NCBI GenBank assembly: GCA_900542935.1
Contig: UQPN01000010.1
Span: 1 to 64,000 of the forward strand
Direction: 5' to 3'
From: an uncultured Eubacteriales bacterium
GTDB lineage: Bacteria > Bacillota > Clostridia > Christensenellales > Borkfalkiaceae
DNA length: 64,000 nt
Below are positions 63,848 to 64,000 of this stretch, in pieces. Position 1 is the stretch's first letter, and each line of letters begins with the position of its first letter. The position numbers were made by a program, and so were the translations under genes. Below the pieces are notes generated by a model. The model ran no database searches, had not been told where the DNA came from, and saw only the letters and a list, made by a program, of their open reading frames with translations.

Positions 63848-64000
63848 CAAGGCTTCCCCTCGGGGGCTTTTCTTGTCGAACTGCCGCTCACGGCAGCTTC
63901 GGCAGCCTGCTCCTTGCGAAGCAAGGTGGTGAGGGGCGTAGCCCATTTTTGATTTTCTGAATACTTTTGACAAAAAATTTCTGAAAATCAAGGGGCTGCT
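63848..64000. repeat. composite repeat, near-identical to 50042-50190, cut by window end
   Basis: GGCTTCCCC module with CTGCCG...CGGCAG and CCTTGCGAAGCAAGG stems, GTGAGGGGC, AT-rich palindrome, CAAGGGGC. It differs from the copy at 50042 at a small number of positions. No gene is visible in 63418-64000. Confidence 0.8.

Overview
The window looks like part of a chromosome from an uncultured Clostridia-type member of the Bacillota (an inference). Supporting signs are near-consensus sigma-A promoters, strong Shine-Dalgarno sites, an AbrB/SpoVT-type regulator, an L27 protein with the N-terminal extension typical of Bacillota, PyrR control of pyrimidine uptake and a PerR-rubrerythrin oxidative stress pair.

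The organising feature is a putative replication origin at about 27.24-27.70 kb, rich in DnaA boxes, between dnaN (leftward) and rsmG (rightward). Most genes left of it read leftward and most right of it read rightward, as expected of two replichores. dnaA is not next to dnaN and is not in the window.

Left arm: PerR/rubrerythrin, an IS200-type relic, ComF-like protein, gapA and fba, a TetR-controlled ABC exporter with a clear 28-bp operator, two zinc-ribbon membrane proteins divergent from a small HTH gene, HIT protein, then a chain mtaB-rsmE-prmA-GT8-plsC linked by 4-nt overlaps, dnaJ and dnaK. An opposite-strand island holds tRNA-Gly, L-serine dehydratase, DNA polymerase III delta-prime and RicT. 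The jag-yidC-yidD-rnpA-rpmH block and dnaN adjoin the origin.

Right arm: rsmG, a SLOG protein, a HAD phosphatase, the leftward pyrR-uracil permease operon with an attenuator, a lipoprotein, rplU-rpmA, three small regulators including SpoVT, and a five-gene surface-polysaccharide operon (three GT4 enzymes, a polymerase-glycosyltransferase fusion and a flippase). After GNAT and RqcH comes a protein quality-control run (tig, clpP, clpX, lon), then engB, a small unknown protein, greA and lysS.

From about 49.9 kb onward the intergenic DNA fills with palindromic repeats. They surround an orphan phage-like portal gene and a phage-type regulator; a promoter with an apparent LexA box points at this pair. 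A large membrane-anchored secreted protein and more repeats finish the window.

Most notable observations: an origin without dnaA; three genes whose start codon lies 6-7 nt after a -10 box (likely leaderless mRNAs); the possibly SOS-controlled orphan portal module; double-hairpin repeats whose second stem changes sequence but keeps pairing; and unusual domain additions in YidC, Jag and trigger factor.
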